A stretch of 64,000 nt of DNA from Streptomyces sp. AM 4-1-1. GTDB taxonomy: Bacteria > Actinomycetota > Actinomycetes > Streptomycetales > Streptomycetaceae. The stretch's first letter is position 1; each line of letters starts with the position of its first letter. A model generated the notes under the pieces. It made no database searches, was not told where the DNA came from, and saw only the letters and a list, made by a program, of their open reading frames with translations. The stretch spans positions 4,836,001 through 4,900,000 of the forward strand of contig NZ_CP119145.1 of the NCBI RefSeq assembly GCF_029167625.1. The letters are read 5' to 3'. A program made the position numbers and the translations under genes. Shown piece by piece: positions 1 through 9,098 of the stretch.

Positions 1-1202
1 CGGAACGACAGCACCGACAGCACCGGGCCGAAGATCTCGTCGCGGGCGATGGTGTGCGCCTGTGTGACACCGGTGAACAGGGTCGGCGCGAACCAGTAGC
101 CCGCCGACGGCAGTTCGCACGGAGCCGACCAGCGCTCCGCGCCCTCCGCCTCACCGGTCTCGGCGAGCGCGGTGATCCGGGACAGCTGCTCCGCCGAGTT
201 GATGGCGCCGATGTCCGTGTTCTTGTCCAGCGGGTCGCCGAGCCGGAGCGTGGTGAGCCGGCGCTTGAGCGCGTCCAGCAGCTCGTCCTGCACGGATTCC
301 TGTACGAGGAGACGTGAGCCCGCGCAGCAGACCTGGCCCTGGTTGAAGAAGATGCCCGTGACGACGCCCTCGACGGCCTGGTCGATCGGCGCGTCGTCGA
401 AGACGATGTTGGCGCCCTTGCCGCCGAGTTCGAGCGTGACGCGCTTGTCGGTGCCCGCGACCTGGCGGGCGATGGCCTTGCCGACGGCGGTCGAACCGGT
501 GAACGCGATCTTGTTCACGTCCGGGTGCTCCACGAGCGCGGCGCCCGCGTCGCCGTACCCCGTCAGGATGTTGACGACGCCCTTCGGCAGCCCCGCCTGG
601 CGGCAGACGTCCGCGAAGAACAGCGCGGAGAGCGGGGTGGTCTCGGCCGGCTTCAGCACCACGGTGTTGCCGGTGGCGAGGGCCGGGGCGATCTTCCACG
701 CCAGCATCAGGAGCGGGAAGTTCCACGGGATGATCTGCCCGGCGACACCCAGCGGACGCGGGTTCGCGCCGTAGCCCGCGTGGTCGAGCTTGTCGGCCCA
801 GCCCGCGTGGTAGAAGAAGTGCGCCGCGACCAGCGGGAGGTCCGCGTCACGGGTCTCCCTGATCGGCTTGCCGTTGTCCAGGGTTTCGAGGACGGCCAGC
901 TCGCGGGAGCGCTCCTGGATGATCCGGGCGATCCGGAACAGGTACTTGGCGCGCTCGGAACCGGGCAGCGCCGACCACTTCTCGAACGCCCTGCGGGCCG
1001 CCTTCACGGCCCGGTCGACGTCGGCGGCGCCCGCCCGGGCGACCTCGGACAGCACCTCCTCGGTCGAGGGGCTGACCGACTTGAACACCTGGCCGTCGGC
1101 CGCCTCGGTGAACTCGCCGTCGATGAACAGGCCGTACGACGGGGCGATGTCGACGACCGAACGCGACTCCGGAGCGGGCGCGTACTCGAACGCTGATGTC
1201 AT
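1..1202 (-). CDS. Aldehyde dehydrogenase, partial (C-terminus outside window)
   Basis: NAD(P)-dependent aldehyde dehydrogenase superfamily. The frame is open from ATG at 1202 to the window edge, giving the first 400 residues of a protein usually about 480 long. Visible signatures are PWNFPLLM, the glycine pair in FTGSTAVGK, the glutamate motif LELGGKGANIV and the catalytic cysteine in FFNQGQVCCAG, so it should be active. Its start lies 5 bp from the deoC stop on the same strand, so the two are probably co-transcribed. DeoC releases acetaldehyde, and oxidising it to acetate is the likely job here; that role is inference from context. The C-terminal cofactor/oligomer end cannot be seen. Confidence 0.9.
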   Translation of the reverse strand, partial: MTSAFEYAPAPESRSVVDIAPSYGLFIDGEFTEAADGQVFKSVSPSTEEVLSEVARAGAADVDRAVKAARRAFEKWSALPGSERAKYLFRIARIIQERSRELAVLETLDNGKPIRETRDADLPLVAAHFFYHAGWADKLDHAGYGANPRPLGVAGQIIPWNFPLLMLAWKIAPALATGNTVVLKPAETTPLSALFFADVCRQAGLPKGVVNILTGYGDAGAALVEHPDVNKIAFTGSTAVGKAIARQVAGTDKRVTLELGGKGANIVFDDAPIDQAVEGVVTGIFFNQGQVCCAGSRLLVQESVQDELLDALKRRLTTLRLGDPLDKNTDIGAINSAEQLSRITALAETGEAEGAERWSAPCELPSAGYWFAPTLFTGVTQAHTIARDEIFGPVLSVLSF

Positions 1203-1207
1203 GGGGA

Positions 1208-2158
1208 TCAGTCCACCGTCACGTAATCGGGGCCGGAGTACCGGCCGGTGCTGAGCTTCTGACGCTGCATCAGCAGGTCGTTCAACAGACTCGACGCGCC
1301 GAAGCGGAACCAGTGGTTGTCCAGCCAGTCCTCGCCCGCCGTCTCGTTGACCAGCACGAGGAACTTGATCGCGTCCTTCGCGGTCCGGATGCCGCCCGCG
1401 GGCTTCACCCCGACCCGCACCCCCGTACGGTCCCGGAAGTCGCGCACGGCCTCCAGCATCAACAGGGTGTTCGCGGGAGTGGCGTTGACCCCGACCTTGC
1501 CGGTCGACGTCTTGATGAAGTCCGCGCCCGCCAGCATCCCGAGCCAGGAGGCACGCCGGATGTTGTCGTACGTGGACAGCTCGCCGGTCTCGAAGATGAC
1601 CTTCAGCCGGGCCGTGCCGCACTCGGCCCGGACGGCGACGATCTCCTCGTACACCTTGAGGTAGCGGCCCGAGAGGAAGGCGCCGCGGTCGATCACCATG
1701 TCGATCTCGTCGGCCCCGGCCGCCACCGCGTCGCGGACGTCCGCGAGCTTGACGTCGAGCGCCGCGCGCCCGGCCGGGAAGGCGGTCGCGACGGACGCGA
1801 CCTTCACGCCGGACCCGGCCAGCGCGGCGACGGCCGTCGCCGCCATGTCGGGATAGACGCAGACCGCGGCGGTGCGCGGCGTCGTGCGGTCGGTCGGATC
1901 GGGATGGACGGCCTTGGCCGCGAGCGCCCGGACCTTGCCCGGGGTGTCCGCGCCTTCCAGCGTCGTCAGGTCGATCATCGAGATGGCCAGGTCGATCGCG
2001 TACGCCTTGGCCGTCGTCTTGATCGAACGGGTACCGAGGGACGCGGCGCGCGCTTCGAGGCCGACGGGGTCGACGCCGGGCAGCCCGTGCAGGAAGCTGC
2101 GCAGCGCACTGTCGGACGCGGTCGCGTCGGCGAATGCGTGTGCGTGGGTGGTGGGCAT
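1208..2158 (-). CDS. deoC: Deoxyribose-phosphate aldolase
   Basis: 316-aa class I aldolase that splits 2-deoxyribose-5-phosphate into acetaldehyde and glyceraldehyde-3-phosphate. The Schiff-base lysine motif ADFIKTSTGK and the second lysine motif VKPAGGIRT are both intact, and the aspartate region DEIDMVID is present. The ATG at 2158 is preferred because upstream sequence in the frame is repetitive and reads through the palindrome at 2178-2189. No good ribosome-binding site is seen before this ATG, so the start is less certain than the identity. The ALDH gene follows at once. The N-terminal ~50 residues are long compared with E. coli DeoC, as is usual in actinobacteria. Confidence 0.93.
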   Translation of the reverse strand: MPTTHAHAFADATASDSALRSFLHGLPGVDPVGLEARAASLGTRSIKTTAKAYAIDLAISMIDLTTLEGADTPGKVRALAAKAVHPDPTDRTTPRTAAVCVYPDMAATAVAALAGSGVKVASVATAFPAGRAALDVKLADVRDAVAAGADEIDMVIDRGAFLSGRYLKVYEEIVAVRAECGTARLKVIFETGELSTYDNIRRASWLGMLAGADFIKTSTGKVGVNATPANTLLMLEAVRDFRDRTGVRVGVKPAGGIRTAKDAIKFLVLVNETAGEDWLDNHWFRFGASSLLNDLLMQRQKLSTGRYSGPDYVTVD

Positions 2159-2177
2159 GGTCACCAGAGGAGCATAT

Positions 2178-2189
2178 CTACGCGCGTAG
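2178..2189. promoter_or_regulatory. Perfect 12-bp palindrome upstream of deoC (candidate operator)
   Basis: CTACGCGCGTAG lies 19 bp upstream of the deoC ATG. The identical 12-mer occurs at 6695-6706 upstream of the purine nucleoside phosphorylase gene. Sharing an exact palindrome between two genes of one catabolic pathway suggests a common repressor site. The regulator is unknown; the DeoR-type protein encoded at 9199 is a nearby candidate. Confidence 0.6.
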
Positions 2190-2408
2190 CGACCTGTACA
2201 GGGGGCCGATGCCACCACCGTGGCCGCGCTGCGACCGCAGCCGGCGCCACCGCGGTCGTTCGTGCTGTGCCGGCGGTCGGCGCCACGGCGGTGGCCGGTC
2301 GGCGCCATGGCGGTGGCCGTGCCGTGACCGAGGCCGCTTCCGACGTCGTGGCCGTGCTGTGACCGGCCGCACCGCCGTTCGCCGTCCGCGTCAGGCAGAA
2401 TCGGCCCC
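2190..2408. other. Divergent intergenic region between deoC and the PH-domain gene
   Basis: About 220 bp containing imperfect copies of short words such as GGCGCCA and GCGGTGGCCG. It must hold the promoters of deoC (leftward) and the PH-domain gene (rightward). I could not pick out convincing -35/-10 pairs. Confidence 0.4.
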
Positions 2409-3047
2409 ATGACGAGCCCCACTCCGCCCACCGAGCCGACCTACGCCGACCGGACCTTCCGGTCGCCCGCCGGGCTGGTCGGCGGTGGGCTGACACTTCT
2501 CCTCGTCGTCCTGGTCGGCGGCGACGCGCTGATCAGGGGCGACGGACGGGTTCCGTGGGTGGCACTGGCGGGACTGCTGTTCGCCGTACCGCTGATCGTC
2601 GCCTTCACCCTGCGCCCCGTGGTCTCCGCGGGGGCCGAGCGCATCCGCATCCGCAACCCGTTCCGCACGATCACGCTGCCGTGGACGGACGTCGCCGATG
2701 TGCGGGCCGGCTACTCCAGCGAGCTGTTCACGAACGACGGCGCCAAGTACCAGCTGTGGGCCGTCCCGGTCTCGCTGCGGCAGCGCAAGCGGGCCGCGCG
2801 GCGGGCGTCCCGGCAGTCCCAGGACGATCCGTACGGCAGGACGTCGGTGCACGCGGACATCCGCGACAAGGCCGCGCGCACCGCGGTCGCCGACCAGGCC
2901 GTGCTCGATCTGCGCGAACTCGCGGAGCGTGCGGGCCACACACCCGACGCGCCCCGCACGGAGGCGTCGGTCCGCTGGGCCTACGAGGTCATCGCACCGG
3001 CCGTCGCGGGCGCGGTGCTGCTCGTGGTGCTGCTCGCGATCGGCTGA
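2409..3047 (+). CDS. PH-domain (bPH type) membrane protein
   Basis: 212-aa protein. Two hydrophobic helices (about residues 23-40 and 50-68) are followed by a short beta-rich PH-like segment with the typical phrase IRIRNPFRTITLPWTDVADV. A basic/acidic linker (QRKRAARRA) and a final membrane helix (about 190-211) end it. Many Streptomyces genomes carry such a protein beside deoC. Its function is unknown; bacterial PH domains of this class are thought to act at the membrane. It is oriented opposite to its neighbours and is probably monocistronic. Confidence 0.8.
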   Translation: MTSPTPPTEPTYADRTFRSPAGLVGGGLTLLLVVLVGGDALIRGDGRVPWVALAGLLFAVPLIVAFTLRPVVSAGAERIRIRNPFRTITLPWTDVADVRAGYSSELFTNDGAKYQLWAVPVSLRQRKRAARRASRQSQDDPYGRTSVHADIRDKAARTAVADQAVLDLRELAERAGHTPDAPRTEASVRWAYEVIAPAVAGAVLLVVLLAIG

Positions 3048-3884
3048 TCCGGGCCCTGGCGGGCGCGGGAGCGGAGCCGGGTTCGGCTCGCGCGCCAGGC
3101 CCGCGCTTCCAGGCCCGCGCTTCCAGGCTCGCGCTTCCAGGCCCGGGTTCCGTGTCCGGTTTTCCGTCTCGCGCCCCGGCTCGCGCTCCTCACCCGCGCC
3201 CCGGACCCGCGCCTCCGGGCCCGGCTTCCCGGTCGGCGTCCCCGGCTCGCGCTTCCCGGCCCGCCTTCCGGCTCGTGTCTCCGGCCCGCGCTCCTCGCCC
3301 GCGCCCAGGCCCGCCGTTAGGTCCGGGTCCGGGTCCTCGGTCCCGGGTCCCCGGCTCGGCTTCCCGGCCCGCCTCTAGGCCCGGGGTTCCCGGTCCGGCT
3401 CCCCGGCTCGTGCCTCAGACCCGCGCACCTGGCGCTTCAGGCCCGCGCTCCTTGCCCTCGCACCTGGCGCCGCAGGTCCGCGCCCCCGGCACGGCTTTCT
3501 GCCCGCGCCCCCGGTCCCGCGCTTCCAGGCCCGGGTCTCCGGCCGGGTCAGGCCCGGCTTCCCGGCCCGCGCCCCACGGCCCGGGTCCCCTGGCACGGCT
3601 TTCGGCCCGCGCCCGTCGCCCGGGGCCCCGGCCGACGGGCGCGCCCCGGGGCGCCGTGCGTGGTGGGGCAGCGGCAGCCGTAAGAGGACAGGAGCACGCG
3701 CGTCGCGTCCCCCGGCTTCCGGCGGCCCCGGCTCCTCGGCTTACGGTGGCCCCGACTCCTCCGGTTTCCGGCGGCCCCGACTCCTCCGGCTTCCGGCGGC
3801 CCCGGCTCGTCCGGTTTCCGGCAGCCGCTTCCCCCGGTTTCCTGAAGCCGCGACCTCCCCCTGCTTCCGCGAGCCGCGGCTCCC
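3048..3884. repeat. Long low-complexity GC-rich intergenic stretch with degenerate repeats
   Basis: 837 bp between convergent genes with no supportable gene. The left part (about 3060-3600) is built from drifting copies of a word like CGCGCTTCCAGGCCCG. The right part (about 3715-3840) has four or so copies of a 30-36-bp word around TCCGGCGGCCCCGACTCCTC. Frames here are open only because the sequence lacks A/T-rich stops, and no ribosome-binding sites or domain signatures are present. Confidence 0.7.
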
Positions 3885-5534
3885 TCAGATTCCGGCAGCG
3901 GCCGCCAGGTCCCGCTTGAGCGCGGTGAGCAGTTCGTCGGCCTTCGCGCGGGCCGCGGGCAGTCCGGCCGCCGAGGTGACCGGGACCACCACTTCCAGGT
4001 AGCACTTCAGCTTGGGTTCGGTGCCGCTCGGGCGGACGATCACCCGGGCGCCCGTCAGCCGGTAGCGCAGGCCGTCCGTGGGCGGCAGGGACTCCGTGCC
4101 CTCGGCCAGGTCCTCGGCGGACGTGACGGCCAGACCCGCGAGCGTGGTCGGCGGGTGTGCGCGCAGCTTCCGCATGGCGTCCGCGATCAGCGACAGATCC
4201 GCCACCCGCACCGCCAGCTGCCCGGTGGCGTGCACGCCGTGCTCGACGGCGATGTCGTCGAGGAGTTCCAGGACCGTGCGGCCCCGCTCCTTCAGCGTGG
4301 ACGCCAGCTCGGCCATCACGAGCGCCGCCGTGATGCCGTCCTTGTCGCGCACCCCGTCCGGGTCGACGCAGTAGCCGAGCGCCTCTTCGTACCCGTACCG
4401 CAGCCCGTCGGCCCTGGCGATCCACTTGAACCCGGTCAGCGTCTCCTCGTACCCCAGACCGGCCTTCTCGGCGATCCGGCCGAGCAGCGACGACGACACG
4501 ATCGACTCGGCGAGCACACCGGTGGCGCCCCGGTCGACCAGATGGGTGGCGAGCAGCGCGCCCACCTCGTCGCCGCTGAGCATCCGCCAGTCCTCGTCGC
4601 CGTCAGGCACGGCGACGGCGCAGCGGTCGGCGTCCGGGTCGTTGGCGATGATCAGATCGGGCGCCGGATCGGCGCGGCGGGCGGTGGCGAACGCGAGGTC
4701 CATCGCGCCGGGCTCCTCCGGGTTCGGGAAGGCGACGGTGGGGAACTCGGGATCGGGTTCCGCCTGCTCGGCGACGAGCACCGGTGCGGGGAAGCCGGCC
4801 CGGGCGAAGGCGGCGGTCAGGACGGCCGTGCCGACGCCGTGCAGCGCGGTGTGGACGGTACGGGCGGTACGCGGCGAACCCTCGGCGAGCACGGCGTCCG
4901 TCCGGGCGAGGTACGCGGCCAGGACCTCGTCCCCGAGGACCTGCCAGCCGCTCTCCGGCCGGGGCACCTCGTCGAGCCGGCCGACCGAGGCGATGGCGTC
5001 GGCGATCCCGGCGTCGGCGGGGGGCACGATCTGCGAGCCGTCACCGAGATAGACCTTGTAACCGTTGTCGCGCGGCGGATTGTGGCTCGCGGTGACCTCG
5101 ACGCCCGCGACCGCGCCCAGGTGCCGGATGGCGTACGCCAGCACCGGGGTGGGCAGGGGGCGCGGCAGCACGGCCGCCCGCAGCCCGGCGCCGGTCATCA
5201 CGGCGGCGGTGTCGGACGCGAAGTCCGCGGACTTGTGACGGGCGTCGTAGCCGATGACCACGAGCCCGTCGCCCTGTCCGGTGGCCTTGAGGTAGGCGGC
5301 GAGTCCGGCGGCGGCCCGGATGACGACGGCCCGGTTCATCCGCATCGGCCCGGCCCCCAGCTCACCGCGGAGCCCGGCCGTACCGAACTGGAGCGTCCCG
5401 GCGAAACGCTCGCCGAGCGCGTCCCGGTCGCCGGACGCGATCAGCGCGCCCAGCTCGTCGCGGGTCTCGGGATCGGGGTCCTCGGCCTGCCAGGCCCTGG
5501 CCTGCGCGACGAGGTCGTCGTGATCGTGCTGCAC
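3885..5534 (-). CDS. Phosphosugar mutase (phosphomannomutase/phosphoglucomutase family)
   Basis: 549-aa alpha-D-phosphohexomutase family member. Visible: FGTAGLRGELG near the N-terminus, the phosphoserine loop TASHNPPRDNGYK, the metal loop DPDADRCAV, the sugar-binding loop EEALGYCV and the phosphate-binding RPSGTEPKLK close to the C-terminus. GTG 5534 is chosen because GAGAGG precedes it by about 8 nt and the family's conserved sequence starts soon after. It sits between the nucleoside phosphorylase gene and deoC, the place where a phosphopentomutase is needed. I infer that it converts (deoxy)ribose-1-phosphate to the 5-phosphate; phosphoglucomutase or phosphomannomutase activity remains possible. 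Confidence 0.88.
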   Translation of the reverse strand: MQHDHDDLVAQARAWQAEDPDPETRDELGALIASGDRDALGERFAGTLQFGTAGLRGELGAGPMRMNRAVVIRAAAGLAAYLKATGQGDGLVVIGYDARHKSADFASDTAAVMTGAGLRAAVLPRPLPTPVLAYAIRHLGAVAGVEVTASHNPPRDNGYKVYLGDGSQIVPPADAGIADAIASVGRLDEVPRPESGWQVLGDEVLAAYLARTDAVLAEGSPRTARTVHTALHGVGTAVLTAAFARAGFPAPVLVAEQAEPDPEFPTVAFPNPEEPGAMDLAFATARRADPAPDLIIANDPDADRCAVAVPDGDEDWRMLSGDEVGALLATHLVDRGATGVLAESIVSSSLLGRIAEKAGLGYEETLTGFKWIARADGLRYGYEEALGYCVDPDGVRDKDGITAALVMAELASTLKERGRTVLELLDDIAVEHGVHATGQLAVRVADLSLIADAMRKLRAHPPTTLAGLAVTSAEDLAEGTESLPPTDGLRYRLTGARVIVRPSGTEPKLKCYLEVVVPVTSAAGLPAARAKADELLTALKRDLAAAAGI

Positions 5535-5844
5535 GGTGTCCGCCTCTCGGGGGATGGGGTACGGGTGGAGTCGGGGGTACGGGCCCGGGTCCCTCGGCGC
5601 CCCGGGCCCGGCCCCGACCCGCCAGGGACCGCTCCGTCGGACGCGGCCGGACGCCGTCGGACGCGGACGATCGCTTCCGGACACGGTCAGGTACGGCCGG
5701 AAGCATCCGCAGCATCCGGAAGCATCCGGACGTGGACAGTCGCTTCCGGACGCTGCGGACGGACATGGCCGGGAAGCCCCAGGACGCGGTCGGACACGGC
5801 GTGGTCACGCGCGGTCGGGCACGGTCACGCGCGGTCGGGCGTGG
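5535..5844. repeat. Low-complexity spacer with short direct repeats
   Basis: 310 bp between the phosphorylase and mutase genes, which are both on the minus strand. It contains degenerate runs of GGACGCGG/CGGAAGCATCC. Near 5801-5845 there are two near-identical 19-bp copies of a word beginning GGTCACGCGCGGTCGGGC. No gene or clear promoter is seen. Confidence 0.5.
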
Positions 5845-6669
5845 TCAGATGCGGTCCAGCACGCGGGCCAGCAGCGACCCCATCCGGGCCGCCGAGTCGC
5901 GCCCCGCCTGGAGGACCTCCTCGTGGTTGAGGGGTTCGCCGGACAATCCGGCGGCCAGATTCGTCACCAGCGAGATGCCCAGCACCTCGGCGCCGGCCTC
6001 GCGGGCCGCGATGGCCTCCAGCACGGTGGACATGCCGACCAGGTCGCCGCCCATCGCCCTGACCATGCCGATCTCGGCCGGGGTCTCGTAGTGCGGGCCG
6101 GTGAACTGCACGTACACGCCCTCTTCGAGGCTGTCGTCGACCTCCCTGCACAGCGCGCGCAGCCGCGGCGAGTACAGGTCGGTCAGGTCGACGAAGTTGG
6201 CGCCGACGATCGGCGAGGTCGCCGTGAGGTTGATGTGGTCGCTGATCAGCACCGGCTGCCCGGGACGCATTCCCTCGCGCAGCCCGCCGCAGCCGTTGGT
6301 CAGCACGACGGTCCCGCAGCCCGCGGCCACGGCGGTGCGCACGCCGTGCGCGACGGCGGCCACCCCCCGGCCCTCGTAGTAGTGCGTGCGGCCGAGGAAG
6401 ACCAGGACGCGCTTGGAGCCGATCCGGTACGAGCGGATCAGCCCGACGTGCCCTTCGACGGCGGGCGGGGGGAAGCCCGGGAGCGCGGTCACCGGGAACT
6501 CGGCCTCCGGGGTGCCGAGCGCGTCGCCCGCGGGCGCCCAGCCGGAGCCCATCACGAGAGCGACGTCGTGGGTCTCGACACCGGTCAGCTCGCGCAGGCG
6601 GGCGGCGGCGTCGGTGGCGGCGGCAAGCGGGTCGCCCTGGATGTTGTCCGGAATAACAGATGCGTTCAC
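5845..6669 (-). CDS. Purine nucleoside phosphorylase
   Basis: 274-aa trimeric-type PNP (inosine/guanosine class). It phosphorolyses purine (deoxy)nucleosides to base plus (deoxy)ribose-1-phosphate. Signatures: [12 protein letters not shown] (phosphate loop), [10 protein letters not shown], the TNGCGGL stretch, [10 protein letters not shown] with the base-binding glutamate, and [12 protein letters not shown] followed by [11 protein letters not shown] 6669 is the first start that gives the usual family length. It heads the minus-strand run PNP, mutase, deoC, ALDH, although large spacers argue for more than one transcript. A palindrome 25 bp upstream probably governs it. Confidence 0.93.
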   Translation of the reverse strand: MNASVIPDNIQGDPLAAATDAAARLRELTGVETHDVALVMGSGWAPAGDALGTPEAEFPVTALPGFPPPAVEGHVGLIRSYRIGSKRVLVFLGRTHYYEGRGVAAVAHGVRTAVAAGCGTVVLTNGCGGLREGMRPGQPVLISDHINLTATSPIVGANFVDLTDLYSPRLRALCREVDDSLEEGVYVQFTGPHYETPAEIGMVRAMGGDLVGMSTVLEAIAAREAGAEVLGISLVTNLAAGLSGEPLNHEEVLQAGRDSAARMGSLLARVLDRI

Positions 6670-6694
6670 GCCGATGAGGGTAACCGCTGAAGCC

Positions 6695-6706
6695 CTACGC
6701 GCGTAG
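6695..6706. promoter_or_regulatory. Perfect 12-bp palindrome upstream of PNP (candidate operator)
   Basis: CTACGCGCGTAG, identical to the copy at 2178-2189 before deoC, lies 25 bp upstream of the PNP start. Placement close to the start codon fits a repressor overlapping the promoter or transcription start. Confidence 0.6.
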
Positions 6707-6841
6707 ATGTTCAGGAGCAGAGCCTGGCCGAACATGTTCGTGCTTTCGCACACATCGTTCGCGCACACCGTTCGCACACGTCGAGGACCGGCGTGGCCGC
6801 GCACCGGCCCTACGGGACGGGTGGGAGCAGGGCGCCGACGC

Positions 6842-7279
6842 TCAGCAGGGGCGCTTGCGCAGCTCCATCGCGTAGTCGTGGGGCGCGCCCGCCGACTCCG
6901 CCGCGTCCGCGATCTCGCCCAGGTAGCGGGCGGACGGCAGCCCTCCCTCGTACCCGTTGAGCACGTACATCCAGGCCGGTTCCTCACCGTCCAGGGTGTG
7001 CACGCGTACCCGCATCCGCCGGTAGATGTCGAGGCCGACGCCCTCCCAGCGGTCCATGGAGTCCTCGTCCATCGGCGCGAGGTCGTACAGCGCCACGAAG
7101 ACCTGTGAGCGGGGCGCCTCCACCACGGTGGCCAGCGCGCCTTCCCAGCCCATCTGCTCGCCCCCGAAGGTCAGCCGCCAGCCGTTGAGCCAGCCGGTGC
7201 CGCGCAGCGGGGAATGAGGGGCGCGGCGGGTCATCAGCCGCGCGTCGAGGTTGCCGGCGTACGCGGCGTAGAGCGACAT
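6842..7279 (-). CDS. Gamma-glutamylcyclotransferase-like protein
   Basis: 145-aa small protein starting [12 protein letters not shown]. The N-terminal pattern resembles the YxSN/L substrate loop of the gamma-glutamylcyclotransferase (AIG2/BtrG) fold. It continues with GWRLTFGG and the phrase [19 protein letters not shown], both typical of the family. The catalytic glutamate is probably within EDSMDRWEG, but I cannot assign it firmly. Substrate unknown. It lies upstream of PNP on the same strand, 170 bp away, and divergent from lpdA. Confidence 0.72.
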   Translation of the reverse strand: MSLYAAYAGNLDARLMTRRAPHSPLRGTGWLNGWRLTFGGEQMGWEGALATVVEAPRSQVFVALYDLAPMDEDSMDRWEGVGLDIYRRMRVRVHTLDGEEPAWMYVLNGYEGGLPSARYLGEIADAAESAGAPHDYAMELRKRPC

Positions 7280-7574
7280 GAGGTCGAGAGTACGGGAGGC
7301 GGCCCCGGGAGTGCCGATTCCTTTACCGAAGCCCTGGGACGGGAGTGAATCGGCGGAAGTCAGGTGCGCGCGGGCGCACGCCCCGGTGAGGGTATGCGGA
7401 GGGCGGGGGTCCGCCGCGCGGGAGGGTCCGGCCCCGTATGGAGGGCCCCGGGGCGAAGCCCGTCGGCGGGTGCGGGACAATGGAGTACGTACTGCATTCC
7501 CCCCGGGGCGACCCCCCGGACCCCCGGCCGGGGCGGCAGACGGCCGCGGGATGACAAACCGAGGCGGACTTTTC

Positions 7575-9014
7575 GTGACCCGGATCGTGATCATCGGCGG
7601 CGGACCAGGCGGGTACGAGGCGGCATTGGTGGGCGCCCAGCTCGGCGCGGAGGTGACCGTCGTCGACTGCGACGGCCTCGGCGGCGCGTCCGTACTCACC
7701 GACTGCGTACCCTCGAAGACCCTGATCGCGACGGCGGAGGTGATGACCACCTTCGACTCCTCGTACGAGGAGCTGGGCATCATCGTCGCGGACGACACAC
7801 CCTCGATCGAGCAGGCGGCCCGGGTGGTCGGCGTCGACCTGGGCAAGGTCAACCGGCGGGTGAAGCGCCTGGCGCTCGCCCAGTCGCACGACATCACCGC
7901 GTCCGTCACCCGGGCCGGTGCCCGCGTGATGCGCGGTCGCGGCAGACTGTCCGGGCTCCAGGCGGCGGACGGCTCCCGCCAGGTCGTGGTGACCACGGCC
8001 GACGGTACGGAGGAGTCGCTGACCGCCGACGCGGTGCTCGTCGCGACCGGCGGGCACCCCAGGGAGATCCCCGACGCGCTCCCCGACGGCGAGCGCATCC
8101 TGAACTGGACCCAGGTCTACGACCTGGACGAGCTGCCCGAAGAGCTGATCGTGGTCGGTTCCGGTGTGACCGGCGCCGAGTTCGCCGGCGCGTACCAGGC
8201 GCTCGGGTCCCACGTCACCCTCGTCTCCTCCCGGGACCGGGTGCTGCCGGGCGAGGACCCGGACGCGGCGGCCGTGCTGGAGGACGTCTTCCGGCGTCGC
8301 GGCATGAACGTCATGGCCCGCTCCCGCGCCCAGTCCGCGAAGCGGGTCGGCGACCGGGTCGAGGTCACCCTCTCCGACGGCCGTGTCATCTCCGGCAGCC
8401 ACTGCCTGATGGCGGTCGGCGCCATCCCGAACACCGCGGACATGGGGTTGGAGGAGGCAGGGGTACGGCTCAAGGAGTCGGGCCACATCCGTACCGACAA
8501 GGTCTCCAGGACCAGCGCCCCCGGCATCTACGCGGCGGGTGACGTCACCGGCATCTTCGCGCTGGCCTCGGTCGCCGCGATGCAGGGCCGGATCGCGATG
8601 TACCACTTCCTCGGTGACGCGGTGGCCCCGCTGAACCTCAAGACGGTCTCCTCGAACGTCTTCACCGACCCGGAGATCGCCACCGTCGGCTACAGCCAGG
8701 CGGACGTCGACGCGGGCCGGATCGACGCCCGGGTGGTGAAGCTGCCGCTGCTGCGCAACCCGCGCGCCAAGATGCAGGGCATCCGGGACGGTTTCGTCAA
8801 GATCTTCTGCCGGCCCGGCACCGGCACCGTGGTCGGCGGCTGTGTCGTGGCGCCGCGGGCGAGCGAACTCATCCATCCGATCTCGATCGCGGTCGACAAC
8901 AGCCTGACGGTGGAACAGATCGCGAACGCCTTCACGGTGTACCCGTCCCTGTCGGGTTCGATCGCCGAAGTGGCACGGCAGTTGCACACCCGCAAGAGCG
9001 CCGACGAGGCCTAA
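7575..9014 (+). CDS. lpdA: LpdA-type NAD(P)H quinone reductase / dihydrolipoamide-dehydrogenase-like flavoprotein
   Basis: 479-aa two-dinucleotide-binding-domain flavoprotein. FAD motif GGGPGGYEAALVGAQLG starts at residue 7, NAD(P) motif GSGVTGAEFAGAYQ is in the middle, FAD-binding TSAPGIYAAGDVTG follows, and a dimerisation domain ends it. The disulphide motif reads GGASVLTDCVPSK, so the first redox cysteine of the CxxxxC pair is replaced and only the second remains. This is the hallmark of M. tuberculosis LpdA (Rv3303c), a quinone reductase that is not a true lipoamide dehydrogenase. GTG 7575 with GAGG 10 nt upstream is preferred; ATG 7551 is possible. A terminator follows. Confidence 0.85.
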   Translation: MTRIVIIGGGPGGYEAALVGAQLGAEVTVVDCDGLGGASVLTDCVPSKTLIATAEVMTTFDSSYEELGIIVADDTPSIEQAARVVGVDLGKVNRRVKRLALAQSHDITASVTRAGARVMRGRGRLSGLQAADGSRQVVVTTADGTEESLTADAVLVATGGHPREIPDALPDGERILNWTQVYDLDELPEELIVVGSGVTGAEFAGAYQALGSHVTLVSSRDRVLPGEDPDAAAVLEDVFRRRGMNVMARSRAQSAKRVGDRVEVTLSDGRVISGSHCLMAVGAIPNTADMGLEEAGVRLKESGHIRTDKVSRTSAPGIYAAGDVTGIFALASVAAMQGRIAMYHFLGDAVAPLNLKTVSSNVFTDPEIATVGYSQADVDAGRIDARVVKLPLLRNPRAKMQGIRDGFVKIFCRPGTGTVVGGCVVAPRASELIHPISIAVDNSLTVEQIANAFTVYPSLSGSIAEVARQLHTRKSADEA

Positions 9015-9098
9015 AAAGCCGCGAACCGGGACAAGGGCATCGCTCACCGTCAACTCCGGTGGGTGTTCGGTCCGTACGGAACACCTCTCGCCAACAAC

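Noticed and set aside
2555..3919. 454-aa plus-strand frame over the repeat desert
   Set aside because: The composition is pure Pro/Arg/Ala/Gly low complexity, with no ribosome-binding site and no conserved segment. It overlaps the PH-domain gene in another frame.
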